28,971 nucleotides of DNA from an uncultured bacterium (GCA_905214675.1 CAJMMS010000021.1:1-28971); one strand, 5' to 3'; counted from the first letter of the stretch, positions 13,785 through 22,690 are shown. Numbers and translations: made by a program. Notes: a model not told the origin generated them from the letters alone.

Positions 13785-16424
13785 GTGAAAGCATATGGAG
13801 TAAACGAACTTAGAAAAATGTTCCTTGAATTTTTCGAGAGCAAGGGACATCTGGCAATGAAGAGCTTTTCACTGGTTCCGCACAATGATAACAGTCTTCT
13901 GATTATCAATTCCGGTATGGCACCTCTGAAACCATACTTTACGGGAGCAGAAAAGCCGCCAAGAACACGTGTTACAACCTGCCAGAAATGTATCCGTACA
14001 GGTGATATCGAGAATGTAGGTAAGACAGCAAGACATGGTACATTCTTTGAAATGCTTGGTAACTTCTCTTTCGGCGATTATTTCAAACATGAAGCGATCG
14101 CCTGGTCCTGGGAGTTTTTGACCCAGGTAGTCGGACTGGACCCGGAAAGACTGTATCCGTCTATTTACGAGAACGATGAGGAAGCGTTCGAGATCTGGAA
14201 CAAAGAGATCGGCATTGCACCGGAGCGTATTTTCCGTTTTGGAAAAGAAGACAACTTCTGGGAGCATGGTGCAGGTCCTTGCGGTCCGTGTTCTGAGATC
14301 TACTATGACCGCGGTGAAAAATACGGTTGCGGCAAACCGGGATGTACCGTCGGATGTGAGTGCGACCGTTACATGGAAGTATGGAACAACGTATTTACCC
14401 AGTTTGAGAACGACGGAAAAGGCAACTACACCGAGCTGAAACAGAAGAACATTGATACCGGTATGGGACTGGAACGTCTGGCTGTTGTTGTCCAGGATGT
14501 AGATTCTATTTTTGATGTCGATACACTTCAGGCACTTCGCAACAAAGTCTGTGAATTTGCAAATGTAAAATATCAGCAGGATGATGCAAAAGACGTATCC
14601 ATCCGTCTGATCACCGACCATATCCGTTCTGCAACATTCATGATCTCCGATGGTATCATGCCGTCAAACGAAGGACGCGGCTATGTACTCCGCCGTCTGA
14701 TCCGCCGTGCGGCACGCCACGGAAAGATGCTCGGCATCGAGGGCAATTTCCTGAGCAGATTAAGCGAGACTGTCATCGAAGGTTCCAAAGACGGATATCC
14801 GGAACTGGAAGAAAAGAAAGAATTTATCTTTAAAGTTCTGACAAAAGAAGAAGAAAAATTCGGCAAGACCATCGATCAGGGTCTTGATATCTTAAACGGC
14901 ATGGAAGAAGAGATGGAAGGAAAAGGCGAAAAAGTCCTTTCCGGAGCAAATGCATTCATGCTGTATGACACGTATGGATTCCCTCTGGATCTGACAAAAG
15001 AGATCCTCGAAGAAAAGGGATACAGCATCGATGAGGACGGCTTCAAAGCTGCCATGGAAGAGCAGAGAGTCAAAGCAAGAAGTGCGCGTAAAGTATCCAA
15101 CTACATGGGAGCAGACGCAACCGTTTACGATGAGATCGATCCATCCATCACATCCGAGTTTTTGGGATATGATAAGCTTTCTTATGAATCTGACATTACC
15201 GTACTCACAACCGAGACAGAAGTCGTAGATGCCGTTTCAGATGGAGACAAGGCAACAATCTTCGTAGAGCAGACACCGTTCTATGCAACCATGGGCGGAC
15301 AGGAAGGCGATACCGGAGTGATCCGCACCGCAGACGCTGAGTTCAAGGTAGAAAAGACCATCAAACTTCTGGGCGGCAAGATCGGCCATGTCGGATGCGT
15401 GACAAAAGGTATGTTCAAAGTCGGCGATAAAGTAACACTGGAAGTTGCTTCCGCAGAAAGAGCCGATACCTGCAAAAACCACAGTGCAACCCATCTGCTT
15501 CAGAAAGCACTGAAAACCGTACTTGGAAACCACGTAGAACAGAAAGGTTCTCTGGTAACTCCGGACAGACTGCGTTTTGACTTCACACATTTTGAGGCAA
15601 TGACAGCAGAAGAGATCGCACAGGCAGAAGCACTGGTCAATAAAGAAATTCAGGCAAATCTTCCGGTTGTGACAAAGATCATGAACATCGACGAAGCTAA
15701 GAAAACAGGAGCAATGGCACTGTTTGGAGAGAAATATTCCGAAAACGTACGTGTCGTATCCATGGGAGACTTCTCCATTGAGCTTTGCGGCGGTACCCAT
15801 GTGGCAAGCACCGGAGAGATCCAGGCATTCAAGATCGTATCCGAGGCAGGCGTTGCAGCCGGCGTAAGACGTATCGAAGCACTGACCGGTCAGGGTGTGT
15901 TTGCATATTATAGAAATGTAGAAGAACAGCTGGCAAAAGCAGCAGCCCTTCTGAAAGCCGGCACACACGAAGTATGCGACAAGATCGAGCATCTGCAGGC
16001 AGAAGTAAAATCCCTGCACAGCGAGAACGAAGCTCTGAAGAGCAAGATGGCACAGGGAGCACTCGGAAATGTCATGGACAAGGTTACCGAAGTCAAAGGT
16101 GTGAAATTGCTGGCAACTGCGGTAGAAGGCGTTGACATGAACGGACTGCGTGACCTGGGCGACCAGCTCAAAGAAAAACTGGGCGATGGTGTCGTAGTAC
16201 TGGCATCCGCAAATGACGGAAAAGTATGCCTGATGGCAACTGCAACCGACGGAGCAATGAAACAGGGTGCACATGCCGGAAATCTGGTCAAAGGCATCGC
16301 ACAGATCGTCGGCGGTGGCGGCGGCGGAAGACCGAATATGGCACAGGCCGGCGGCAAAAATCCGGATAAGATCCCGGAAGCGATCGCAGCCGTAGCAGGA
16401 ATTTTGGAAGGTCAGATCAAATAA
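13785..16424 (+). CDS. alaS: Alanyl-tRNA synthetase
   Basis: AlaRS charges tRNA-Ala and hydrolyses mischarged Ser- and Gly-tRNA. At 879 residues it is full length. The class II catalytic core opens the protein, with TCQKCIRTGDIENVG, RHGTFFEMLGNFSFGDYFK, a Cys-rich stretch near residues 185-200 (YGCGKPGCTVGCECD), and GMGLERLA. The editing domain has the zinc-type motifs H566/H570 (HSATH) and C668/H672 (CGGTH). The C-terminal part holds a short coiled coil and the Gly-rich GGGGGGRPNMAQAGG of the C-Ala/DHHA1 domain. The GTG start is set by AGGAGG at 13772-13777. No alanine T-box precedes it, so it probably shares the tyrS transcript or uses an unseen promoter. Confidence 0.98.
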   Translation: MKAYGVNELRKMFLEFFESKGHLAMKSFSLVPHNDNSLLIINSGMAPLKPYFTGAEKPPRTRVTTCQKCIRTGDIENVGKTARHGTFFEMLGNFSFGDYFKHEAIAWSWEFLTQVVGLDPERLYPSIYENDEEAFEIWNKEIGIAPERIFRFGKEDNFWEHGAGPCGPCSEIYYDRGEKYGCGKPGCTVGCECDRYMEVWNNVFTQFENDGKGNYTELKQKNIDTGMGLERLAVVVQDVDSIFDVDTLQALRNKVCEFANVKYQQDDAKDVSIRLITDHIRSATFMISDGIMPSNEGRGYVLRRLIRRAARHGKMLGIEGNFLSRLSETVIEGSKDGYPELEEKKEFIFKVLTKEEEKFGKTIDQGLDILNGMEEEMEGKGEKVLSGANAFMLYDTYGFPLDLTKEILEEKGYSIDEDGFKAAMEEQRVKARSARKVSNYMGADATVYDEIDPSITSEFLGYDKLSYESDITVLTTETEVVDAVSDGDKATIFVEQTPFYATMGGQEGDTGVIRTADAEFKVEKTIKLLGGKIGHVGCVTKGMFKVGDKVTLEVASAERADTCKNHSATHLLQKALKTVLGNHVEQKGSLVTPDRLRFDFTHFEAMTAEEIAQAEALVNKEIQANLPVVTKIMNIDEAKKTGAMALFGEKYSENVRVVSMGDFSIELCGGTHVASTGEIQAFKIVSEAGVAAGVRRIEALTGQGVFAYYRNVEEQLAKAAALLKAGTHEVCDKIEHLQAEVKSLHSENEALKSKMAQGALGNVMDKVTEVKGVKLLATAVEGVDMNGLRDLGDQLKEKLGDGVVVLASANDGKVCLMATATDGAMKQGAHAGNLVKGIAQIVGGGGGGRPNMAQAGGKNPDKIPEAIAAVAGILEGQIK

Positions 16425-16458
16425 GCAAAATTTTCATCGAGAAAAAAGAAGAAAAATC

Positions 16459-16486
16459 TTGACGTTTCGAGAAAATATGCTATAAT
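16459..16486 (+). promoter_or_regulatory. Promoter of rpsU
   Basis: TTGACG (16459-16464), a 16-base spacer and TATAAT (16481-16486), with TG at 16478-16479 giving an extended -10. This suits a highly expressed gene. Confidence 0.85.
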
Positions 16487-16512
16487 GTCAGAAGTGCAAT
16501 AAAATACCCAGA

Positions 16513-16540
16513 CAGTTGTATTATGCACAATCTACAACTG
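16513..16540 (+). promoter_or_regulatory. Leader hairpin of rpsU
   Basis: CAGTTGTA (16513-16520) pairs perfectly with TACAACTG (16533-16540) around a 12-base loop, directly before the ribosome-binding stretch. It could be a site for autogenous control by S21, or a simple 5' stabiliser. Confidence 0.45.
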
Positions 16541-16562
16541 GAGGGAGGTTAGGTGTGAATTT

Positions 16563-16739
16563 ATGTCAAATGTAATCGTAAAAGAAAACGAGACTTTGGA
16601 CAGTGCTTTACGCCGTTTCAAAAGAAACTGCGCAAAGGCTGGTATTCAGCAGGAGATTCGTAAAAGAGAACATTACGAAAAACCAAGCGTAAGAAGAAAA
16701 AAGAAATCCGAAGCAGCGCGTAAGCGTAAATACAACTAA
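16563..16739 (+). CDS. rpsU: 30S ribosomal protein bS21
   Basis: The 58-residue basic protein is ribosomal protein S21, which sits near the anti-Shine-Dalgarno end of 16S rRNA and helps initiation. It starts MSNVIVKENETLDSALRRFKR and ends in a dense Lys/Arg tail (RRKKKSEAARKRKYN), both typical of the family, at normal length for Bacillota. The leader carries the purine-rich GGAGGGAGGTTAGGTG before the ATG, giving more than one possible ribosome contact. Own promoter, leader hairpin and terminator make it a single-gene unit. Confidence 0.97.
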   Translation: MSNVIVKENETLDSALRRFKRNCAKAGIQQEIRKREHYEKPSVRRKKKSEAARKRKYN

Positions 16740-16753
16740 TATGTGCAATGGAG

Positions 16754-16785
16754 CCTCTGGCAGTGATGCCGGAGGTTTTCTTTTT
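16754..16785 (+). terminator. Rho-independent terminator of rpsU
   Basis: CCTCTGGCA (16754-16762) pairs with TGCCGGAGG (16767-16775) with one G-U pair and a GTGA tetraloop. A T-rich tail follows at 16776-16785. Confidence 0.92.
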
Positions 16786-16892
16786 CTGCAAAAGGATAAT
16801 CGAAAAGCTGCTGCGAAAAATGCACCGGACCTGTCATGCATGGGCAGTGGGCTGCTTATACTGTTTATATAGGAAAAACAGGAGCGTTTTAT

Positions 16893-18203
16893 ATGAAAAA
16901 ATGGAAAACAAAGGGGCTCGGCCTGTTGCTTGCACTGGTGCTTATCACAAGTGGAACGGTAACTGCATTTCCACAGCGAAGTTTTGCACAGCAAGAATGC
17001 CTCTGCAATCCGCCGGAGACTGTATCAGGTGTGAGATTGGCTCCCGACATGGATACAAACTTATTGCTTGCTGCCGACAGAGGCGGGAGTCACCTTACGT
17101 CTGATGTAGAGATTGAATCTCCGGCAGCCTGCCTGATGGAACTGACGACCGGAAAGATTTTATATGAAAAAGAAGCAGATATTAAGCGAAGTCCGGCGAG
17201 CGTGACAAAGATCATGACCGTTCTGCTGATCATGGAAGCAATCCAGAGCGGAAAGATTGCATTGCAGGATGAAGTTGTGACAAGTGCACATGCCAAGTCG
17301 ATGGGAGGTTCCCAGGTATTTCTGGAAGAAGGAGAAAAACAGACGGTTGAGACATTGCTGAAATGTATCCTGGTAGCGTCCGGGAATGATGCTTCGGTGG
17401 CAATGGCAGAATACATAGGCGGCAGTGAAGAAGCGTTTGTGCAGAAAATGAATGAGCGGGCGGCAGCTCTTGATATGGAAAATACGCATTTTGTGGATTG
17501 CTGTGGTCTGACGGATTCGGATGAACATTATACGACACCGCGAGATATCGCGATCATGTCGCGGGAACTTTTGCTGCATTTTCCGCAGGTTGAGCAGTAT
17601 ACTACAATCTGGATGGAAGATATCACACATGTTACGGCAAAGGGCAGCAGTGCATTCGGACTGACGAACACGAATAAGCTTCTGCGAAGTTACGATGGCT
17701 GTATCGGGCTGAAAACCGGCAGTACGAGCAAAGCAAAATTCTGTGTATCCGCAGCGGCAAAACGGGGTGATATCACACTGATCAGTGTGATCATGGCAGG
17801 GCCGGATTCCAAGATCCGTTTTGCCAATGCAGCAGCACTGCTTAATTATGGATTTGGAATCTGCCGGATTTATAAGGATGAAGAGCCGCCGGCAGCAGGA
17901 GAAGTACGGATAACCGGTGGAAAGAAACGCAGTATTCCCTGTGTATATCGGGAAACATTTTCTTATCTGGATACCGAAGGGGTTGATTTTGCACAGATCG
18001 AGTGCAGGCAGATGCTGGAAACAGCACTTGCAGCACCGGTGAAAAAGGGGACAAAGGCAGGGGAACTGCAGTATTTTCTGAATGGAAAGAAAATAGGAAG
18101 CGTGGATATCCTTACCGGGGAAGAGGTGGCAAAAGCAGGAATTCTGGATTATTTTATGGAAAGTCTGGATGCACTGCTGATGCAGAATAAGCAGACAGTC
18201 TGA
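16893..18203 (+). CDS. D-alanyl-D-alanine carboxypeptidase, DacF/PBP5 type (first copy)
   Basis: This secreted or membrane-attached penicillin-binding protein trims the terminal D-Ala from peptidoglycan stem peptides. The product is about 436 residues. A signal peptide (MKKWKTKGLGLLLALVLITS, residues 1-20, then to about 33) is present. The catalytic triad motifs are S103-V-T-K106, S163-G-N165 and K274-T-G276. A C-terminal beta domain of PBP5 type follows from about residue 325. An in-frame ATG at 16836 exists, but AGGAG at 16880-16884, eight bases before 16893, fixes this start. Its final stretch is a possible amphipathic anchor. It is one of two DacF-like genes in the window (see 21262). No clean vegetative promoter was found. 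Confidence 0.9.
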   Translation: MKKWKTKGLGLLLALVLITSGTVTAFPQRSFAQQECLCNPPETVSGVRLAPDMDTNLLLAADRGGSHLTSDVEIESPAACLMELTTGKILYEKEADIKRSPASVTKIMTVLLIMEAIQSGKIALQDEVVTSAHAKSMGGSQVFLEEGEKQTVETLLKCILVASGNDASVAMAEYIGGSEEAFVQKMNERAAALDMENTHFVDCCGLTDSDEHYTTPRDIAIMSRELLLHFPQVEQYTTIWMEDITHVTAKGSSAFGLTNTNKLLRSYDGCIGLKTGSTSKAKFCVSAAAKRGDITLISVIMAGPDSKIRFANAAALLNYGFGICRIYKDEEPPAAGEVRITGGKKRSIPCVYRETFSYLDTEGVDFAQIECRQMLETALAAPVKKGTKAGELQYFLNGKKIGSVDILTGEEVAKAGILDYFMESLDALLMQNKQTV

Positions 18204-18212
18204 AAATATCTT

Positions 18213-18241
18213 TTGACCAGGATGACATCCTATGTTATATT
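18213..18241 (+). promoter_or_regulatory. Promoter of the metallophosphoesterase, predicted leaderless
   Basis: TTGACC (18213-18218), a 17-base spacer and TATATT (18236-18241). The start of transcription would fall at about 18248, on the A of the ATG itself. No Shine-Dalgarno sequence is present. Confidence 0.55.
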
Positions 18242-18247
18242 TGTAGT

Positions 18248-19048
18248 ATGAAAAAAATAAAGCATACATTTTATGATATTAACACAGAAAAAGCACAAAA
18301 TACAGAGAGAAAAGCAGAGAGTGAACTGGTTCTTTTCTGCCTGAGTGATCTTCATGGAAATGAATATGGAAAGCAGAACCGTGTGATCGTGGAGACTGCA
18401 TGGGATCAGAAACCAGATCTGATACTGGCAGCAGGAGATATGTTAAGCGGAGAGAAAGAAGAGAGCGACGCAGTTGCAGTCGCTCTGCTTTCGCGCCTTG
18501 CCGACCTTGCCCCGGTCTGTTTTACGGACGGGAATCATGAGATGCAGGTAAAAAAGTTCTTTCCAGAGCGTTATGAAGCTTTTATGGAAGGACTGAAAAA
18601 GGGCGGTGTACAGGTACTTCACAACGAAACGTGGTGCACAGAAGATGGTGGACAGAAAGTGGCAGTAACAGGGTATGAACTTCCATGGGAATATTACCGG
18701 CGTTTTAACCGCAGACATCCATCAACAGAAGAGATCACAGAAAGTGTCGGAAAGAGACATGACGATGCATATCAGATTCTTCTGACACACAATCCTGTTT
18801 TTTTTGAGGAATATGCAGACTGGGGAGCCGATTTTGCTTTTGCAGGGCATCTGCATGGAGGGTTTGTCCGCCTGCCGTTTCTGGGCGGAGTGATCAGTCC
18901 GCAGTTCCAGATTTTCCCGGAATATGACAGAGGACTCTATCAGCTTGGAAACAGCCATCTGGTGGCAGGAGCAGGGCTGGGAGATCATTCCTGGCTGTTT
19001 CGCATCAACAATCCGCCTGAAATGATCACCGTGCGGATCAAGAGGTGA
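18248..19048 (+). CDS. Metallophosphoesterase (calcineurin-like)
   Basis: This 266-residue two-metal phosphoesterase has every motif of the fold: D34-L-H36, G63-D64, G95-N96-H97-E98, H181, and G200-H201-L-H203. Such enzymes hydrolyse phosphomonoesters, diesters or lipid-linked pyrophosphates (YkuE, LpxH and others). The substrate here is unknown. Residues 1-25 are polar and charged, with no signal peptide, so it is probably cytoplasmic. ATG 18248 is the only possible start before the first motif; no in-frame GTG or TTG lies between. There is no ribosome site and the promoter sits 7 bases upstream. It stands four bases before scpA, so it may head a transcript with scpA and scpB. Confidence 0.88.
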   Translation: MKKIKHTFYDINTEKAQNTERKAESELVLFCLSDLHGNEYGKQNRVIVETAWDQKPDLILAAGDMLSGEKEESDAVAVALLSRLADLAPVCFTDGNHEMQVKKFFPERYEAFMEGLKKGGVQVLHNETWCTEDGGQKVAVTGYELPWEYYRRFNRRHPSTEEITESVGKRHDDAYQILLTHNPVFFEEYADWGADFAFAGHLHGGFVRLPFLGGVISPQFQIFPEYDRGLYQLGNSHLVAGAGLGDHSWLFRINNPPEMITVRIKR

Positions 19049-19052
19049 GACT

Positions 19053-19817
19053 ATGGGGATCGCAGTAAAACTACAGGCATTTGAAGGACCGCTGGATCTG
19101 CTTCTGCATCTGATCGAGAAAAATAAGGTCAGTATTTATGATATTCCGATCGCTGAGATCACGGATCAGTATATGGCATACATTCAGGAGATGAAAAAAC
19201 AGGATCTTGGCATGATGAGTGAATTTCTCCTGATGGCAGCAACGCTTCTGGATATCAAATCCCGGATGCTGCTTCCAAAGGAAGCAGGCGAAGAAGGTGA
19301 GGAGGAAGATCCGCGTCAGGAACTGGTCCAGCAGCTTCTGGAGTACAAAATGTACAAATACATGTCCTATGAACTGAAGAAGCGCAGACAGGATGCGGCG
19401 CAGGTTTTATACCACGAACCGGATCTTCCACAGGAGGTACGTTCTTACCGGCAGCCGGTATCGGCAGAAGAACTGCTTTCCGGTGTGACACTGGTGAAAA
19501 TGCACCAGATTTTCCTGGATGTCATGCGCAGACAGAACAACCGCATCGATCCAATCCGCAGTACCTTTGGAACCTTAAGAAAAGAAGAAGTTGATCTGGA
19601 TCAGACACGGCAGAATGTGGCACAATATATTGCGCAGCATGAAGTCTGTGATTTCAGGCAGATTCTGCAGGGACAGATGACAAAAATGCAGATCATTGTT
19701 GCATTCCTTGTGATTCTGGAAATGATGAAAGAAGGATGGATCGAGATTATCCAGGAAGAGATCTTTGGAAACATCCAGATCACCAGAAAAAAGGAATTTT
19801 TACCGGAGGAAATTTAA
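19053..19817 (+). CDS. scpA: Segregation and condensation protein A
   Basis: ScpA is the kleisin that bridges the two heads of the SMC dimer and works with ScpB in chromosome compaction and segregation. The 254 residues match the family. The N-terminal FEGPLDLLLHLIEKNKVSIYDIPIAEITDQY is the conserved SMC-neck-binding helix region. A charged linker with EEGEEEDPR lies near residues 84-93. The C-terminal winged-helix part includes VAFLVILEMMKEGWIEIIQEEIFGNI. AGAGGTGAG just upstream serves as ribosome site. The gene is followed two bases later by scpB, the usual order. Confidence 0.96.
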   Translation: MGIAVKLQAFEGPLDLLLHLIEKNKVSIYDIPIAEITDQYMAYIQEMKKQDLGMMSEFLLMAATLLDIKSRMLLPKEAGEEGEEEDPRQELVQQLLEYKMYKYMSYELKKRRQDAAQVLYHEPDLPQEVRSYRQPVSAEELLSGVTLVKMHQIFLDVMRRQNNRIDPIRSTFGTLRKEEVDLDQTRQNVAQYIAQHEVCDFRQILQGQMTKMQIIVAFLVILEMMKEGWIEIIQEEIFGNIQITRKKEFLPEEI

Positions 19818-19818
19818 T

Positions 19819-20400
19819 GTGAAGGAAACAGCAGAGCAGAAAAAAGCAGAAGCTGCCGTTGAAGCGATCCTGTTTGCAATGGGCAGTTCGGTAGAAGCAG
19901 AAAAGCTTGCCGCAGCGCTTGAATGGGAAGTAAAACAGACAGAAGAACTGCTTGCCCATATGATGGAGAAATATAAAAAAGCAGACCGCGGAATACAGAT
20001 CATAGAACTGGATCATGCATACCAGCTCTGTACGAAAAAAGAACTGTATGAATACCTGATCCGGGTGGCAAAACAGCCGAAAAAGGCAGTTTTGTCAGAT
20101 GTAGCACTGGAAACTTTGTCGATCATTGCCTATAAACAGCCGGTTACCAAAGCAGAGATTGAAAAAATCCGCGGAGTAAAGAGCGATCATGCGATCAATA
20201 AGCTGATCGAATACGATCTGGTCAAAGAACTGGGACGTATGGATGCACCGGGGAAACCGATCGTATTTGGGACAACAGAAGAGTTCCTTCGCAGTTTCGG
20301 TGTCCAGTCTCTGGAAGAACTTCCGGTGATCAGTACCATTAAAATAGAAGATTTCAAAGCGGAAGCGGAAGAAGAAGTACAGTTAAAACTTGATATTTAA
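19819..20400 (+). CDS. scpB: Segregation and condensation protein B
   Basis: ScpB dimerises through two winged-helix domains and binds the ScpA linker in the SMC complex. The product is about 193 residues, normal length. AAVEAILFAMGSSVEAEKLA at the start, LETLSIIAYKQPVTKAEIEKIRGVKSDHAI in the middle and DAPGKPIVFGTTEEFLRSFGV near residues 133-153 are family hallmarks. The frame is open back into scpA from 19765, but GTG 19819 preceded by GGAGG at 19805-19809 gives the expected N-terminus. The ribosome site lies within the end of scpA, so translation is coupled. The acidic C-terminus is typical. Confidence 0.95.
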   Translation: MKETAEQKKAEAAVEAILFAMGSSVEAEKLAAALEWEVKQTEELLAHMMEKYKKADRGIQIIELDHAYQLCTKKELYEYLIRVAKQPKKAVLSDVALETLSIIAYKQPVTKAEIEKIRGVKSDHAINKLIEYDLVKELGRMDAPGKPIVFGTTEEFLRSFGVQSLEELPVISTIKIEDFKAEAEEEVQLKLDI

Positions 20401-20419
20401 AAGGATTGGAGATGTTTTT

Positions 20420-21205
20420 ATGCCAACCACATATACACATGATGTTTTTGGAAAAATGATTTATCAGAAGCTGCCGGAGCCTTTAAAAGAAATCGCGGCA
20501 GATCATATCAATTCTTACCGGATTGGCCAGCATGGACCGGACATCCTTTTTTATTATCATCTGTTTCATGAAAATCCGGTCAATCAACTGGGGATGGAGA
20601 TGCACGAAGCGATTGCAGCATCGTTTTTCCGAAAATGTAAAAAATATTACCAGGAAACAAAAGACGAAGAGGCACTGGCATATGTATTTGGATTTATCTG
20701 CCACTATATGCTGGACAGTACGTGCCATCCATATATTGCAAAATATATGGAAAAGACCGGAGCCAGACATGATGAGATCGAGACAGAACTGGATCGTTAT
20801 CTGATGCAGAAAACAGGGAAGAATCCATTTCATTTCAGACCGGCGTCGCACCTGAAAGCCTCAAAAGAAAGCGTGCATGCCATTTCAGCCATTTTGGAAC
20901 TGCCGGAAAAGACGGTGCGAAAAAGTATAAATTCTCTGAAATTTTATACAGGTATTACGGTGTGCCGCAGATTTCCAAAGCGGATGTTTCTGCTCTGGGG
21001 GATGCGGCTGATCGGAGCTTATGATAGCATTCAGGGGCATATCATGCGCAAGAAACCACTGAAACGATGTGAACAGAGTACAGAAGAGCTGATGGCACTG
21101 CTCCGGCTTGCGATTCCGGAGACACTGACAGTTCTGGAAGATTTTTACGATACACTGGATGAGCCGGAAGAAATAAACGGACGTTTTGAACGAAATTACG
21201 AATAA
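20420..21205 (+). CDS. Zinc-dependent phospholipase C-like protein
   Basis: The product of about 261 residues resembles the zinc-dependent phospholipase C/S1-P1 nuclease-like family annotated in many Clostridia. It opens MPTTYTHDVFGKM, with an early His-Asp, then SYRIGQHGPDILFYYHLFH and FGFICHYMLDSTCHPYI, which supply the His and Asp residues expected of a trinuclear zinc site. There is no signal peptide, unlike secreted clostridial toxins, so this is more likely an intracellular housekeeping homologue than a toxin. The substrate is not known. The start at 20420 has GGAG at 20407-20410. A longer frame from 20390 overlaps the scpB end and lacks support. It is probably co-transcribed with scpB and the next dacF-like gene. 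Confidence 0.75.
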   Translation: MPTTYTHDVFGKMIYQKLPEPLKEIAADHINSYRIGQHGPDILFYYHLFHENPVNQLGMEMHEAIAASFFRKCKKYYQETKDEEALAYVFGFICHYMLDSTCHPYIAKYMEKTGARHDEIETELDRYLMQKTGKNPFHFRPASHLKASKESVHAISAILELPEKTVRKSINSLKFYTGITVCRRFPKRMFLLWGMRLIGAYDSIQGHIMRKKPLKRCEQSTEELMALLRLAIPETLTVLEDFYDTLDEPEEINGRFERNYE

Positions 21206-21261
21206 AGAAAGAGAAAAAGACACACACTGTATCTGGAACAAAAAGGCAGGAGGTGTGTGCA

Positions 21262-22464
21262 GTGAAAAAAAGAAAAAAGAGATTCCTTGGTATTCTGACC
21301 GGTATGTTGCTGCTGATGGTGACAGCAGTGCCGGTAAAAGCAGAAGAGATGGAGCTGTACGCCCAGTCGGCTGTCCTGATGGATGCGGATACGGGGCGTA
21401 TTTTATTTGGGAAAAAGGAAAAGGAAGTACGGGCAATGGCAAGTACAACCAAGATCATGACCTGTATTTTAGTGTTGGAAAATACGGATCTGTCCGATAC
21501 GGCAGAGGCTTCCAGAAATGCAGCCATACAGCCGAAAGTGCATCTTGGGGTATATGAAGGAGAAACATTTTATGTAAAAGATCTGCTGTATTCCCTGATG
21601 CTGGAAAGCCATAACGATGCGGCTGTGATCCTGGCAGAAAAAACGGCAGGAAGTGTGGAGGCATTTGCAAAAAAAATGAATCAGAAAGCAGAAGAGATCG
21701 GGTGCACCGATACCCATTTTGTGACACCAAACGGGCTGGACAAAGAAGATGCAGGAGGAGAACATCGTACAACTGCTGCAGATCTGGCGAAGATTTTGCG
21801 TTATTGTATAAAACAGTCACCAAAGAGGGCTGAATTTCTGGAGATCACCCGCACAAAGACCTATGAATTCTCGGATATACAGCAAAAGCGACAGTACAGT
21901 TGCTATAACCACAATGCATTCCTGGATATGATGCAGGGAGCACTGACCGGAAAAACGGGATTTACCGGAAAAGCAGGCTACTGTTATGTGGGGGCGCTGG
22001 AAAGTGAAGGACGAACGTTCGTTGTGGCACTGCTTGGCTGCGGATGGCCAGATAACCGGGGCTACAAGTGGCAGGATATGCGGAAACTGATGACCTATGC
22101 TATGGAACATTTTCAGATACAGGAATTTTCCATGGATGTTCCACTTCCGAAACTGACCGTAGAAAATGGAATCCCGGAAAGCGGAAAACGGTGGGATCGG
22201 TGTACAGTTCCTGCAAAGATAGAAAAGGAACCGGAGAAGAAAATACAGCTTCTGGTTTCAGAAAAAGATCAGGTGAAACTGGTCTGCAATATGAAAACAA
22301 AGCTGGATGCACCGGTCAGGGAAGGAATGGTAGTTGGAAGTCTTTGTCTGTGGCTGAATGGAGAGAAGATCAGGGAACAGGATATTCTGGCAGAGCAGGA
22401 TGTACCGCGGATCAGTCTGCGCTGGTGTGCAGGGGAAGTAGTAAAAGACTTCTTTAAAATTTAA
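21262..22464 (+). CDS. dacF: D-alanyl-D-alanine carboxypeptidase, DacF type (second copy)
   Basis: This second low-molecular-weight penicillin-binding protein has about 400 residues. The signal peptide spans about residues 1-27 (KKRKKRFLGILTGMLLLMV and on to a VKAEE cleavage region). The active-site motifs are S61-T-T-K64, S116-H-N118 and K231-T-G233. SHN in place of SGN is common in DacF/DacB, so this copy is closer to those than the first. A PBP5-type C-terminal domain starts near residue 290. GTG 21253 is in frame but lies within the AGGAGG site (21248-21253), so GTG 21262, eight bases after it, is the start. The gene follows the phospholipase-like gene closely. Confidence 0.9.
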   Translation: MKKRKKRFLGILTGMLLLMVTAVPVKAEEMELYAQSAVLMDADTGRILFGKKEKEVRAMASTTKIMTCILVLENTDLSDTAEASRNAAIQPKVHLGVYEGETFYVKDLLYSLMLESHNDAAVILAEKTAGSVEAFAKKMNQKAEEIGCTDTHFVTPNGLDKEDAGGEHRTTAADLAKILRYCIKQSPKRAEFLEITRTKTYEFSDIQQKRQYSCYNHNAFLDMMQGALTGKTGFTGKAGYCYVGALESEGRTFVVALLGCGWPDNRGYKWQDMRKLMTYAMEHFQIQEFSMDVPLPKLTVENGIPESGKRWDRCTVPAKIEKEPEKKIQLLVSEKDQVKLVCNMKTKLDAPVREGMVVGSLCLWLNGEKIREQDILAEQDVPRISLRWCAGEVVKDFFKI

Positions 22465-22605
22465 GAAACTGTTAAAAATTTGACAAACTGGAGAAAGAAT
22501 CCGACAAAAAAGATAATAAAATGGTAAAAAGTGACCGGGTATGAAAGAGAATCTGATTGTTTCTGGTGCTGTACAACAAAAAAACTGAGAAAAATGAGAA
22601 AATAC

Positions 22606-22634
22606 TTGCTAAATCTTCCAAAAACCATTACAAT
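22606..22634 (+). promoter_or_regulatory. Promoter of the biotin decarboxylase operon
   Basis: TTGCTA (22606-22611), a 17-base spacer and TACAAT (22629-22634); a second TACAAT follows at 22635-22640. The 226-base gap (22465-22690) also holds an isolated TTGACA at 22480-22485 with no fitting -10, and an AT-rich stretch just before the ribosome site GGAGGG (22678-22683). Confidence 0.65.
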
Positions 22635-22690
22635 TACAATCGGCAGAAAATTTTTTTTCTTTTAATAAATTATCAATGGAGGGCTGAAGA

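Noticed and set aside
15237..16274. 345-residue ORF antisense to alaS
   Set aside because: Cys-rich shadow of the alaS codon pattern, no ribosome site and no recognisable domain.
17160..18269. 369-residue ORF antisense to the first dacF-like gene
   Set aside because: Long only because of codon bias on the sense strand; Cys/His-rich composition without domains.
22548..22595. 15-codon ORF in the gap before the decarboxylase operon
   Set aside because: No ribosome site, and it lies upstream of the predicted promoter.
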